64,000 nucleotides of DNA from Rhizobium albus (GCA_030160035.1 BSNO01000003.1:1054001-1118000), one strand, 5' to 3'. Positions 1 to 8,166 are shown, numbered from the stretch's first letter. Program-made: numbers and translations. The notes: generated from the letters alone by a model not told the origin.

Positions 1-157
1 CGTCGCGCTTCTGATGAGCTATATCTGGGCAACACTCGCGGTCACCGCTTTGATCTATCTGGCGACGCTGCCAATGGGTTACCGCGCCTGGCGCCGCACC
101 TATGGCCGGCCGAAGGGGGCAGCAACGGTCTCGACGGAAGAGCCGGACCGTTTGTGA
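1..157 (+). CDS. pssA: 3' end of a membrane protein, probably phosphatidylserine synthase (PssA)
   Basis: Only the last 51 codons are present, ending in TGA at 155-157. The visible peptide has one hydrophobic segment (about residues 2-24 of the fragment), then a basic stretch with WRRTYGRP and a short polar tail. This looks like the last transmembrane helix and cytosolic tail of a CDP-diacylglycerol-serine O-phosphatidyltransferase. In rhizobia I recall pssA lying tail-to-tail with the SDR-purF group, as here. The family call rests on this short tail and on synteny; another polytopic membrane protein is possible. Confidence 0.5.
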   Translation, partial: VALLMSYIWATLAVTALIYLATLPMGYRAWRRTYGRPKGAATVSTEEPDRL

Positions 158-163
158 CCCGGA

Positions 164-910
164 TTATTCCGGATCGCGATAGGCGAGGAAGCGGTCCTGC
201 CGCACGTCGAAAAGCATGCCGTTTTCCGTCAGTGCCGGATCGGCGAGCTTGACGATCTTGGCGGCGACGTCGCGTGGATCGGGCAAGGTCGACGGGTTCT
301 CACCCGGAACCGCCTGCGCCCGCATGGCGGTGCGGGTGGCGCCCGGGTTCACATTGTTGATCCGCACGCCGAAATTGACCAGCTCGTTCGCCCAGACCCG
401 CGCCATGGCTTCGATCGCAGCCTTGGAAGCGGCATAGGCGCCCCAAAAGGGCTTGCACGAATGGGCAACGCCGGATGACAGGAAGATGCCGCGCCCGGCG
501 TCCGACGCCTTGATCAGCGGCTCGACAGTGCGCATCAACCGCCACGTGGCGTTGACGTTGATGGTCATCACCTTCTCGAAGTCCTTCGCCTTGGTGTGCC
601 CGAGCGGCGCGATCGTGCCGAGCATGCCGGCATTGGCGACGAGAACGTCCAGCTTGCCCCAGCGCTCGTGAATCGAGCCGCCGAGCGCATCGATGGCTTT
701 CATGTCCGCAAGGTCGAGCGGCACCAGCGTCGCAGTGCCCCCGACGGCCTTGATTTCGTCGTCGAGCTCTTCCAGGCCACCGACTGTTCGGGCAACGGCA
801 ATCACATGCGCGCCGGATTTCGCCAGCTCGAGCGCGGTGAAATAGCCGATGCCGCGCGACGCGCCGGTGACGAGCGCGATGCGCCCCTTAAGGTCGAGCA
901 TGAGGGTCAC
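164..910 (-). CDS. SDR family NAD(P)-dependent oxidoreductase
   Basis: This 248-residue classical short-chain dehydrogenase/reductase has the cofactor motif TGASRGIG at residues 15-22, NAG at 93-95, a serine pair near 145 and the catalytic Y159-x3-K163 (YAASK). The substrate cannot be read from the sequence. The frame opens with GTG at 910, directly after the purF stop codon (911-913). An ATG three codons later (901) is an equally plausible start, and neither has a strong ribosome binding site. It is the last gene of a minus-strand group with cvpA and purF, an order I recall from other Rhizobiales. It converges on the pssA-like gene with a 6-base gap. The SDR call is secure; the role is unknown. 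Confidence 0.9.
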   Translation of the reverse strand: MTLMLDLKGRIALVTGASRGIGYFTALELAKSGAHVIAVARTVGGLEELDDEIKAVGGTATLVPLDLADMKAIDALGGSIHERWGKLDVLVANAGMLGTIAPLGHTKAKDFEKVMTINVNATWRLMRTVEPLIKASDAGRGIFLSSGVAHSCKPFWGAYAASKAAIEAMARVWANELVNFGVRINNVNPGATRTAMRAQAVPGENPSTLPDPRDVAAKIVKLADPALTENGMLFDVRQDRFLAYRDPE

Positions 911-2386
911 TTATCCGTTGTTGGCAAGAAGCGAGAGCGTGCGCACATTATCGACGCCCTCGTGGTCGGTGAGCTGCGTCGGGTAATCGCCGGTGAAGCA
1001 GGCATCGCAGAACTGCGGCTGCTCGTTGTTGCGCGATGGTTCGTTGACGGCGCGGTAAAGTCCGTCGATCGAGAGGAAGGCCAGGCTATCGACGCGGATA
1101 AAATCCGCCATCTCCTCGATCGACATGCGTGAGGCGAGAAGCTTCGCCTTTTCCGGCGTGTCGACCCCGTAGAAGCAGGAGGACATGGTCGGCGGCGAGG
1201 CGATGCGCATGTGCACTTCGCGCGCGCCAGCTTCGCGCACCATCTGCACGATCTTCTGCGAGGTGGTGCCACGCACGATCGAATCGTCGACCAGCACCAC
1301 GCGCTTGCCTTCCAGCATGCGCTTGTTGGCATTGTGCTTGAGCTTCACGCCCATATGCCGGATGGCCGCGGTCGGCTGGATGAAGGTACGGCCGACATAG
1401 TGGTTGCGGATGATGCCGAGTTCAAACGGAATGCCCGACCCTTGCGCGAAGCCGATGGCCGCGGGCACGCCGGAATCCGGTACGGGCACGACGAGATCAG
1501 CATCGACCGGGCTTTCGATGGCGAGCTCGGTGCCGATCTTCTTGCGCGCTTCGTAGACGTTGCGGCCTTCGATGATGGAATCGGGCCGCGCGAAATAGAC
1601 ATATTCGAAGATGCAGAAGCGCGGCTTCGTCTTTTCGAACGGGAAGCGGCTCTCGACGCCCTTGTCTGTGACGATCACCATTTCGCCCGGCTTGATGTCG
1701 CGCACGTAGCGCGCGCCGATGATGTCGAGCGCACAGGTCTCCGAAGCGAGTATATAGGCGCCGTCGAGATCGCCCAGAACCAGCGGGCGGATGCCGAGCG
1801 GATCGCGCGCGCCGATCATCTTCTTTTCCGAAAGGCCCACCAGCGAGAACGCGCCTTCGAGCTGCGTGATGGCGTCGATGAATTTGTCGACCAGTTGCGT
1901 GCCGCTCGAGACGGCGATCAGATGCAGGATCGTCTCGGTGTCGGAGGTCGACGAGAAGATCGCGCCCCGCTTCTGAAGCTGCTTTTGCAGCGTCATCGCA
2001 TTGGTGATGTTGCCGTTATGGGCAACGGCGAACCCGCCGCCGGCGAATTCCGCGAAGAAGGGCTGCACGTTGCGCAGGCCTTCGCCGCCGGTCGTGGAAT
2101 AGCGCGTATGGCCGATGGCGCGGCTTCCCTGCAGCCGGTCGATGACCGACTGCTTGGTGAACGTGTCGCCGATCAGGCCGATGTGCCGCTCCACGAAGAA
2201 CTGCTTGCCGTCGTAGGAGACGATGCCGGCCGCTTCCTGGCCGCGATGCTGCAAGGCATGAAGCCCGAGCGTGACGACGGCTGCAGCATCCTGCCTGCCA
2301 TAGATCCCGAAAACCCCGCACTCGTCACGGAAGGCATCGCCTTCGTCTTCGAGCGTGTTTGTGGTCTCACTCGTTTGAAGCGTCAT
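911..2386 (-). CDS. purF: amidophosphoribosyltransferase (PurF)
   Basis: PurF catalyses the first committed step of purine synthesis, making phosphoribosylamine from PRPP and glutamine. The 491-residue protein begins with a 22-residue propeptide, after which C23 (CGVFG) becomes the N-terminal nucleophile of the class II glutaminase domain. The PRPP-binding loop VVLVDDSIVRGTT is at 363-375. C258, C404, C460 and C463 match the four [4Fe-4S] ligands of the Bacillus-type enzyme, so this is probably the oxygen-sensitive Fe-S form; that is inferred from spacing. The gene follows cvpA after 100 bases, and the SDR gene starts directly after its stop. purN and purM lie about 47 kb away in this window. 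Confidence 0.98.
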   Translation of the reverse strand: MTLQTSETTNTLEDEGDAFRDECGVFGIYGRQDAAAVVTLGLHALQHRGQEAAGIVSYDGKQFFVERHIGLIGDTFTKQSVIDRLQGSRAIGHTRYSTTGGEGLRNVQPFFAEFAGGGFAVAHNGNITNAMTLQKQLQKRGAIFSSTSDTETILHLIAVSSGTQLVDKFIDAITQLEGAFSLVGLSEKKMIGARDPLGIRPLVLGDLDGAYILASETCALDIIGARYVRDIKPGEMVIVTDKGVESRFPFEKTKPRFCIFEYVYFARPDSIIEGRNVYEARKKIGTELAIESPVDADLVVPVPDSGVPAAIGFAQGSGIPFELGIIRNHYVGRTFIQPTAAIRHMGVKLKHNANKRMLEGKRVVLVDDSIVRGTTSQKIVQMVREAGAREVHMRIASPPTMSSCFYGVDTPEKAKLLASRMSIEEMADFIRVDSLAFLSIDGLYRAVNEPSRNNEQPQFCDACFTGDYPTQLTDHEGVDNVRTLSLLANNG

Positions 2387-2486
2387 GGTTCGGACCTTTG
2401 CTCCTGGCCGATCGGCCGACGATCGGCGGGGATGCCAAAATCAGCCGTCATGCAGGCATCGCTGCCTGCTTCAGATAAGCACTTTG

Positions 2487-3059
2487 TCAGTTCGCGCCAG
2501 TGTCGGGTGCAGGTGGTGCCGCACCCGTTGCGTCGACTTCCACCTCGCCGCCGCGCAGACGATCCAGAATCGTCGCATCGGCATCTTCCGGCAGAATGTT
2601 GACGAGACGCTCGCCCAACTGATCGAGAAGCGGCTTGGATTTCGCCTCCGTGACCCATGGCGGCTGGCGCGGCTCGTCGATCAGCCAGTTGAGGAACAGC
2701 ATGCCAACGACGACCAGCAGCACACCACGCGCAGCGCCGAAGACAAAGCCGAGCGTGCGATCGAGCGCGCCGATGCGGCTGTCGATGATGAAATCCGCGA
2801 TCCGCATGGTGATGAAGGACACGATGATCAGCGCGATCAGAAAGATGATCGCGGCCGAACCGATCGTCGCGACCGTGTTGCTTGTCGTGTAGTCGGCCGC
2901 ATAGGGTAGAAGCAGCGGGTAGAAGTAGAAGGCTGCGAATGCAGCCGCGATCCAGGATGCAACGGACAGCACCTCGCGCGAGAAGCCACGTACCATGGCA
3001 AGCACCGCCGAGAAGAGCGTGATCCCGATCAGGATACCGTCCAGGATTGTGATGGGCAT
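2487..3059 (-). CDS. cvpA: CvpA family membrane protein
   Basis: This 190-residue protein has about four hydrophobic segments in the first 130 residues (around 5-23, 30-48, 64-84 and 108-128), then a polar, proline-rich C-terminus. The pattern and the N-terminal MVRGFSREVLS segment match the CvpA family, named for its need in colicin V export in E. coli. In most bacteria its biochemical role is unclear. cvpA beside purF is a widespread arrangement. The ATG at 3057-3059 is the natural start. The 76 bases up to radA show no obvious terminator, so radA, cvpA, purF and the SDR may be co-transcribed. Confidence 0.9.
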   Translation of the reverse strand: MPITILDGILIGITLFSAVLAMVRGFSREVLSVASWIAAAFAAFYFYPLLLPYAADYTTSNTVATIGSAAIIFLIALIIVSFITMRIADFIIDSRIGALDRTLGFVFGAARGVLLVVVGMLFLNWLIDEPRQPPWVTEAKSKPLLDQLGERLVNILPEDADATILDRLRGGEVEVDATGAAPPAPDTGAN

Positions 3060-3135
3060 TGTCGGTCTTATACTCCAGGAAGCGCGCCACGGGCCTCGTG
3101 ACGATCGCCGCTATTTGGTCCCTTGAGAGATACGC

Positions 3136-4545
3136 TCAGAGCGTTGCGTCTCCGCTATCGTCGTTTGGCCGCTTCTTCGAGCCGGCAATTTTGACCACCA
3201 GATCCGCAAGCGCCTCGATCTCGGTCAATCCGGCCTGGCGAGAGGCGGGTATTTCGGCCGATGCGCTGGGCAGTACCGCCCGTTGGAATCCCAGTTTTTC
3301 GGCCTCCTTGAGGCGTTGCGCCGTGTGCGCCACAGGCCTCACGGCTCCCGACAGGCTGATCTCGCCGAAATAGACGCAATCGGCCGGGAGAGCAAGGCCG
3401 GCAAGTGAGGAAACGAGCGCCGCGGCGACCGCCATATCGGCCGCCGGCTCGCTGACCCGGTAGCCGCCGGCGACGTTCAGATAGACGTCATGCTGGGCCA
3501 GCCGAACGCCGCAATGGGCTTCCAGAACCGCGAGGATCATGGACAATCGCGCCGAATCCCAGCCGACGACGGCGCGCCGCGGCGTGCCGAGCGGCGAGGG
3601 CGCGACAAGCGCCTGGATCTCGACGAGGATGGGCCGCGTGCCCTCCATCCCGGCGAAGACGGCAGCACCCGGCGCCTTGGCGTTGCGCTCCCCCAGAAAG
3701 AGCTCGGAGGGGTTGGAGACTTCGCGCAGCCCCTTGTCCGACATTTCGAAGACGCCGATCTCGTCGGTCGGCCCGAACCGATTCTTCACCGTGCGCAGGA
3801 TGCGATAATGATGGCCGCGATCGCCTTCGAAGTAGAGCACGGCATCGACCATGTGCTCGACGACGCGTGGGCCTGCGATCTGGCCGTCCTTCGTGACATG
3901 CCCGACGAGCACCACGGTGGCGCCGGTCTGCTTGGCAAAGCGGATCATGGCTTGCACGCCGACGCGCACCTGGGTCACCGTACCCGGTGCGCTTTCAGCG
4001 AGATCGCTCCACAGCGTCTGAATGGAATCGATGATGACGAGGTCAGGCCGCTTGCCTTCAGACAGCGTCGCGAGAATGTCCTCGACATTCGTTTCCGCGG
4101 CCAGCAGCACGTTCGTGTCGGCCGCATGCAGGCGCTGTGCGCGCAGGCGAACCTGCGCAACCGCTTCTTCGCCGGACACGTAGATGACACGGCTGCCCAG
4201 CCGCGACAGGGCGGCCGCCGCCTGCATGAGCAGGGTGGATTTGCCGATGCCGGGATCACCGCCGATCAAAAGGGCCGATCCGCGTACGAACCCGCCGCCC
4301 GTGGCGCGGTCGAGCTCGGCAATGCCGGTTGGGATGCGCGGTGCTTCCTCGATTTCGCCGGAGAGCGCCGTCAGCGCGACTGGTCGGCCTTTCTTGGGCG
4401 TGCGGCCCGGCCCGCCGCCGATGCCCGCGGTCGGGTCGTCCTCGACGATCGTGTTCCACTCGCCGCAGCCTTCGCATTTGCCGACCCAGCGCGCGTGCAC
4501 GGTGGCACAGTTCTGGCAGACGAATTGCGTGCGGGCTTTGGCCAT
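3136..4545 (-). CDS. radA: DNA repair protein RadA/Sms
   Basis: RadA is a RecA-related, DnaB-like motor that helps branch migration and processing of recombination intermediates. The 469-residue protein has an N-terminal zinc finger (C10, C13, C24, C27), a Walker A motif GGDPGIGKST at 95-104, the RadA signature KNRFG at 254-258, and a C-terminal Lon-protease-like domain. All hallmark residues are present and the length is normal. ATG at 4545 is the start. The plus-strand dioxygenase gene begins 106 bases away, so the gap between them must hold divergent promoters. Confidence 0.98.
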   Translation of the reverse strand: MAKARTQFVCQNCATVHARWVGKCEGCGEWNTIVEDDPTAGIGGGPGRTPKKGRPVALTALSGEIEEAPRIPTGIAELDRATGGGFVRGSALLIGGDPGIGKSTLLMQAAAALSRLGSRVIYVSGEEAVAQVRLRAQRLHAADTNVLLAAETNVEDILATLSEGKRPDLVIIDSIQTLWSDLAESAPGTVTQVRVGVQAMIRFAKQTGATVVLVGHVTKDGQIAGPRVVEHMVDAVLYFEGDRGHHYRILRTVKNRFGPTDEIGVFEMSDKGLREVSNPSELFLGERNAKAPGAAVFAGMEGTRPILVEIQALVAPSPLGTPRRAVVGWDSARLSMILAVLEAHCGVRLAQHDVYLNVAGGYRVSEPAADMAVAAALVSSLAGLALPADCVYFGEISLSGAVRPVAHTAQRLKEAEKLGFQRAVLPSASAEIPASRQAGLTEIEALADLVVKIAGSKKRPNDDSGDATL

Positions 4546-4639
4546 GCGGACGTCGACACTTTCGGCTGATGCGCAAAACGGCCCGATGCACTAGCATGGA
4601 CAGGGGAAAGCGCGAACCCCGCGCGACCCTTTGAAGCGC

Positions 4640-4645
4640 AGGAGG
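4640..4645 (+). promoter_or_regulatory. strong Shine-Dalgarno that fixes a TTG start
   Basis: AGGAGG sits 6 bases before TTG at 4652. It selects this TTG over the in-frame TTG at 4631, which would place the ribosome binding site inside the coding region and put an unusual KRRRPA stretch before the signal peptide. Confidence 0.75.
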
Positions 4646-4651
4646 CCCGCC

Positions 4652-5239
4652 TTGGTCACAGCATTTTCTCGTCGCGCGTTTTTGAACGCCTGGGCTGCCG
4701 CGCCGATGTCGTTGGCGCTTGTCGGTCCTGCGTCGGCGCAGGGAGCACAGCTACCGCTGACGCCGGCCTGCGGCCCCGAGGATAGGATAACGCAAGCACA
4801 AACCGAAGGCCCGTTCTACACGCCGCAGACGCCCGAAAAGCGAGATTTTCGTAGCGACAAGGCAGGGACGCCGGTCACCGTCTTCGGCTTCGTCGTCGAC
4901 CCGGCATGCCGTCCACGCGCGAACATGATCGTCGATCTCTGGCATGCCGATGATGCGGGCAGCTACGACAATTCGGGCTATGCCTTTCGCGGCTATCAGG
5001 TGACCGACGCCAATGGCCGCTTCATCTTCGACACCATCATGCCCGGCCGCTATCCCGGCCGCACGCGACATTATCACGTGAAGATCGCGTCTGGCGCCGG
5101 CGTGGACCTGACAACGCAGCTCTATTTCCCCGGCGAGCCCGACAATGACCGCGATGGCATCTATGATCCAAGACTGCTGATGGAGATGAGCGAAGCAAGC
5201 GACGGCTTGCTCGGCAGATTCGACTTCGTACTTGCCTAG
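4652..5239 (+). CDS. Tat-exported intradiol ring-cleavage dioxygenase
   Basis: From TTG at 4652 the protein has 195 residues. It starts with a twin-arginine signal (SRRAFL at 6-11, then a hydrophobic stretch to about residue 30, ending ASAQ). The rest is a dioxygenase_C-type beta fold like the protocatechuate 3,4-dioxygenase beta subunit. Candidate Fe(III) ligands are a tyrosine at 105 or 110, Y134, H140 and H142 (RTRHYH). Family members cleave catechol-type diols between the hydroxyls, but this exported, short, stand-alone form has no aromatic-degradation genes nearby, so its substrate is unknown. Its TAG stop shares the tetranucleotide CTAG with the stop of parE on the other strand. Confidence 0.85.
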   Translation: MVTAFSRRAFLNAWAAAPMSLALVGPASAQGAQLPLTPACGPEDRITQAQTEGPFYTPQTPEKRDFRSDKAGTPVTVFGFVVDPACRPRANMIVDLWHADDAGSYDNSGYAFRGYQVTDANGRFIFDTIMPGRYPGRTRHYHVKIASGAGVDLTTQLYFPGEPDNDRDGIYDPRLLMEMSEASDGLLGRFDFVLA

Positions 5240-5547
5240 GTATCGGACGCGGTGAAGTCGTCGGAGCTGATATCGCGGCGGCCATGCAGGAAACGAAGTA
5301 TCCGCACCTCGACATCGTCTATCCGGTAAACGATCAGACGCTCCCGATAAGCCATGCTACGCAGCTCTTCAGCAAGCTCGGTGCGATCACGCCCATGATG
5401 TTCGGTCTCGGCGATCCACTGAGCTCGTGCCATGAGCGCTCTAACAAAACGTTCTGCGGCGATCGGGTTGTCGGTGGCGATATAGAAGAAGATCTCTTCG
5501 AGATCGGTCTCGGCTTGCCGGGATACGATCAGTTTTCTGCGCTTAAT
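5236..5547 (-). CDS. parE: RelE/ParE family toxin, apparent ATT start
   Basis: The frame encodes 103 residues if read from ATT at 5547-5545. It shows the ParE layout: basic N-terminal strand (KRRKLIVS), helix with DLEEIFFYIATDNP, AERFV, and a C-terminal sheet with RLIVYRID, ILRFLHGRRD. There is no ATG or GTG between the upstream in-frame TGA and the conserved region. The first ATG (5433) would delete the first 38 residues, including conserved helices. A purine-rich stretch GGGGAAGAGG lies just before the ATT, so ATT is probably the true or ancestral initiation codon. CTG six codons in is the alternative. ParE toxins typically poison DNA gyrase. The frame overlaps parD by 19 bases. Family assignment is firm; activity is uncertain. 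Confidence 0.75.
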   Translation of the reverse strand: MKRRKLIVSRQAETDLEEIFFYIATDNPIAAERFVRALMARAQWIAETEHHGRDRTELAEELRSMAYRERLIVYRIDDVEVRILRFLHGRRDISSDDFTASDT

Positions 5548-5807
5548 CGCCTCTTCCCCTGCTCAATGATGTCCGCGACGAAATCATCAACAGAGTCCAC
5601 AACCGTGTACCGACCAGCCGCGATATCGGCGTCCCCTTCGGCTATCAAAGCCCTCAGCTCCGCAAGCTTCGCTTCCTCGTTCTCCAGCAGGCGGAGCGCT
5701 GCGCGCACGACTTCGCTTGCATTGTTGAACCGCCCGGATGCGATCTGGGATTCGATGAAGCCGTCGAAATATTCGCCGATGACGATGGAGCGCTTGTGGG
5801 TCGACAT
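5529..5807 (-). CDS. parD: ParD-like antitoxin
   Basis: This 92-residue protein reads from ATG at 5807, preceded by AGGGGAG. The N-terminal half (about 5-45) has the ribbon-helix-helix pattern of type II antitoxins (SIVIGEYFDGFIESQI, then FNNASEVVRAALRLLE). The C-terminal half is a charged tail (DADIAAGRYTVVDSVDDFV) that would bind and neutralise ParE. Such antitoxins usually repress their own operon, so the 90-base gap up to 5897 is the expected operator region, although no clear repeat is visible there. It precedes and overlaps the toxin gene, the standard order. An upstream in-frame start would add 12 residues but lacks a ribosome binding site. Confidence 0.88.
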   Translation of the reverse strand: MSTHKRSIVIGEYFDGFIESQIASGRFNNASEVVRAALRLLENEEAKLAELRALIAEGDADIAAGRYTVVDSVDDFVADIIEQGKRRLSAEN

Positions 5808-5897
5808 GCGTGAACTCCCCTGTGAAGTGGTTAAGCCTAGCACAGGGGAAGAACAGTTGCTACTCGCCCCAGGAGTGAGCCGAGGGCGACCGACTGC

Positions 5898-6857
5898 TCA
5901 GGACGCTTCCGCCTTCGCAGCCCCAGCCGTCTTGCCGTTGCGGTAATAGTAATTCGCGCGCTTGCCGAGAACGAGGGCGCGGATCGACTTGCGCAACCGC
6001 TCGGACTTGCGCAGCGGCTCGACGGCGAGCGCGCCCATTTGAACGGCGAGGATCTTCGTCTCGTCCCAAACGCGATGCATACCCGGCGCCGCCTGCGGGA
6101 AACCACGTCGGCGCAGCAGGGAGTTGGCGAGGTAGAGGCTGTTGCGGCGCTTCACGGCGCGGCTTTTCCACGTGATCGCGAGCGAGATCGAATAGCTCTC
6201 CTTGGTCTGCACGTAGTGCGGCCAAAGATAGGGCACGAAGAGGCCTTCGCCCGGCTTCAGCGCATTGTGCATGCCGCGATCCTCGAAGGCAGGATCGAAC
6301 GTCATGTTGCGGTGGCGCGTCAGCGAATGCTCGATCAGATCTTCCGACAGGATCGCACGGTCTTCGTTGTCATAGACGTTGAACTGCTTGTCGCCATGGA
6401 TCTGGACGAAGAAATTGTCCTCGCCATCCAGGTGGAACGGCGTCGTCGAGTTGGGTGACGAGACGAAGAGGAAGCCCTGGATGTCGGTGAAGCCCGCATC
6501 GACAACCGACTTGTGGCCGCGCGCCCGGGCAACTGAGTTCAGCGCGTCTTCGAGAAGCTGACGATAGGCCGGTTCGACCTCGATCCGCTTGAGCACCATC
6601 CAGGCCCCGGCCGTCTCGATGCGGGCGACGACCTCGTCAGGCGTCAGATCGACCAGAGGGGTGGTCGACGGATCCTGCGAGATGCCGACCTTGCCGGAAT
6701 TGTACTCGATCCTGTCACCCGGCAGCTTGCCGACGAGTTCCAGAATGGCGGGAAGCGTCAGGCGCGGATCGCCGGCGAGATCGTGCGAGATGCGGAAGGG
6801 CCGCAGCGGGAAATGGCTCTGGAATTCCTGATTCTGAACGTGAAGAAGGGAAGACAT
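5898..6857 (-). CDS. JmjC/cupin-like Fe(II) oxygenase family protein
   Basis: The 319-residue protein has a cupin-like core around residues 120-235. H142-x-D144 (FHLDGEDNF) and H214 (LWPHYV) form an apparent 2-His-1-carboxylate iron site, and K157 is a possible 2-oxoglutarate contact. This resembles the Cupin_8/JmjC-like hydroxylases that modify proteins or small molecules. The C-terminal 80 residues are basic and probably helical. The start codon overlaps the stop of the upstream acetyltransferase gene by one base (TGATG), so the two products are probably made together and may act in one pathway. The substrate is unknown. Database entries for such proteins are sometimes labelled transcriptional regulators, but I see no DNA-binding domain. 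Confidence 0.75.
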   Translation of the reverse strand: MSSLLHVQNQEFQSHFPLRPFRISHDLAGDPRLTLPAILELVGKLPGDRIEYNSGKVGISQDPSTTPLVDLTPDEVVARIETAGAWMVLKRIEVEPAYRQLLEDALNSVARARGHKSVVDAGFTDIQGFLFVSSPNSTTPFHLDGEDNFFVQIHGDKQFNVYDNEDRAILSEDLIEHSLTRHRNMTFDPAFEDRGMHNALKPGEGLFVPYLWPHYVQTKESYSISLAITWKSRAVKRRNSLYLANSLLRRRGFPQAAPGMHRVWDETKILAVQMGALAVEPLRKSERLRKSIRALVLGKRANYYYRNGKTAGAAKAEAS

Positions 6858-8035
6858 CAGTTAGGTTTCCTTCTGGTCCGCATGGTGGTGATGAGGGATT
6901 TGGCGAGCGCGCGGGCGCGGTAGCGCGCATCGAAGGCGGCGATGCAGAGATTGACGGCCGGCCCCTTGCGGGTCGGGATAAAGAAGTCGCACACGGCAAT
7001 CCGCTCGCGCCAGACATGGTCGATCATCGGATGATCGGCGATGGCCACTGAGTCTGCACGATCGATGGCCGGGTCGTCGCAGAGGTGCCGCGTCAGGTCG
7101 ACGGTCAGTTGAACGCCTGGCGAGTAACGTTCGAACGTTTCGTCATAGGCGGTCTTGAAGAAGAATGCGGAGCGACCGCTGCGCAGCACGAGGCCCGAAG
7201 CGATGACGGCATCATTGACCAACAATTCGCAGATTTCGATCTGGCCGCGGCTGGCCAGTGCCCGGCTTGCACCACTGATATAGGCAGTGTCATTCGCGTC
7301 GTTGGCGAATGCCGTTCCGCGCCGTCCTTTCCAGCCGCTGGCTTCCAGGGCCAGAAACCGGGTGATCGCAGCCTGGACTGCATCGGACGAACGGGCAATG
7401 CGGAATTCAACGGGCCCCATGTCTTCCAGGCGATGCCGCAGCCGGCGTAGTTCCTTCAGTTTTTTCGACCCCATGCCACCGCGCAGATAGGCCTCCGAGT
7501 TACCCAAGGCTAAAAGTCCGGCTCGCTCATGCGCGTTTCGGATGATCGGCTTCAATCCGCGTTCAGCGAGCGCAGCCGTGAAGGCCTTTGCTACCGGGCC
7601 ATCCTGCGTCATCGCGCCAAGCCCGATCAAAGCCGCACCCGCGTCGTTTGCGGCATCGATCAGGTTTCCCGCGGCGCGCACGGGATCACTTGTCCCGAGC
7701 AGCGGCGTTCCCAGCGGAAGATAGGGTTGTGCGAAGACGAATGCCGGGACGGGCAGGCGGAGCACATGCCAGGCGTGGGTAAGGGGCAGCAGTCCGTTGA
7801 TGCCGAGAGGCCCGCGCGAGACCAGCATTCGGCTCAGGCGTGCCTGTCGTGTGTTGAGCGTCAACGACAGATAGTGGCCGGGCGAGAGGAAGCCGTTGGC
7901 TTCCAGTGCCGTATCGGCCAGCGCCCGCCAGGCTTCAGGGTCGACCTCCGCTGGTCGCATGGCTATTCCATGCGCGCTGCTTCTGCCATCGACCTTCAGG
8001 TCGGCGATTGCTTCGAAGTCGACCACGGAATGCAT
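6857..8035 (-). CDS. GNAT/BioF2-like acetyltransferase
   Basis: The protein has 392 residues from ATG at 8035; a TTG three codons upstream is less likely. It is a double-GNAT-fold protein of the CelD/BioF2 type, with a first half ending near residue 180 and a second half starting around the basic KKLKELRRLRHRL. Later come a cofactor-side strand (IASGLVLRSG, AFFFKTAYDETFERYSPGVQL) and a conserved C-terminal block. Relatives join acyl or aminoacyl groups to polysaccharide, lipid or amino acid substrates. The substrate here cannot be told. It is the first gene of a two-gene unit with the cupin protein and lies downstream of alr on the same strand after an AT-rich gap. Confidence 0.8.
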   Translation of the reverse strand: MHSVVDFEAIADLKVDGRSSAHGIAMRPAEVDPEAWRALADTALEANGFLSPGHYLSLTLNTRQARLSRMLVSRGPLGINGLLPLTHAWHVLRLPVPAFVFAQPYLPLGTPLLGTSDPVRAAGNLIDAANDAGAALIGLGAMTQDGPVAKAFTAALAERGLKPIIRNAHERAGLLALGNSEAYLRGGMGSKKLKELRRLRHRLEDMGPVEFRIARSSDAVQAAITRFLALEASGWKGRRGTAFANDANDTAYISGASRALASRGQIEICELLVNDAVIASGLVLRSGRSAFFFKTAYDETFERYSPGVQLTVDLTRHLCDDPAIDRADSVAIADHPMIDHVWRERIAVCDFFIPTRKGPAVNLCIAAFDARYRARALAKSLITTMRTRRKPN

Positions 8036-8166
8036 GAATGCCAACTTTCCATCCCAGGCATCCGCTCATCGAATGCATGCAATGGAAATAGTCCGGCATA
8101 GTCGATCAAACAAACGGAAAGACAATAAATGGTAAATGAGACAGGTCGCTTAAAATTATACGTAAA
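8036..8166 (-). promoter_or_regulatory. AT-rich gap, candidate promoter region of the acetyltransferase-cupin pair
   Basis: These 131 bases are clearly more AT-rich than the surroundings. On the minus strand they contain TATAAT-like hexamers at 8155-8160 and 8166-8171 (overlapping the alr stop), a TTGTCT near 8120, and the palindromic core TGCATGCA near 8074. No hexamer pair has ideal spacing, so the region is a likely promoter but no exact start is proposed. Confidence 0.35.

Noticed and set aside
1211-2602. 463-residue plus-strand frame
   Set aside because: It lies antisense to purF. Its composition, rich in Asp, His, Arg and Ala, is typical of reversed GC-rich codons.
5236-5433. 65-residue short form of the toxin from ATG 5433
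   Set aside because: It would lose the conserved N-terminal strand and first helices that are clearly coded upstream in the same frame.
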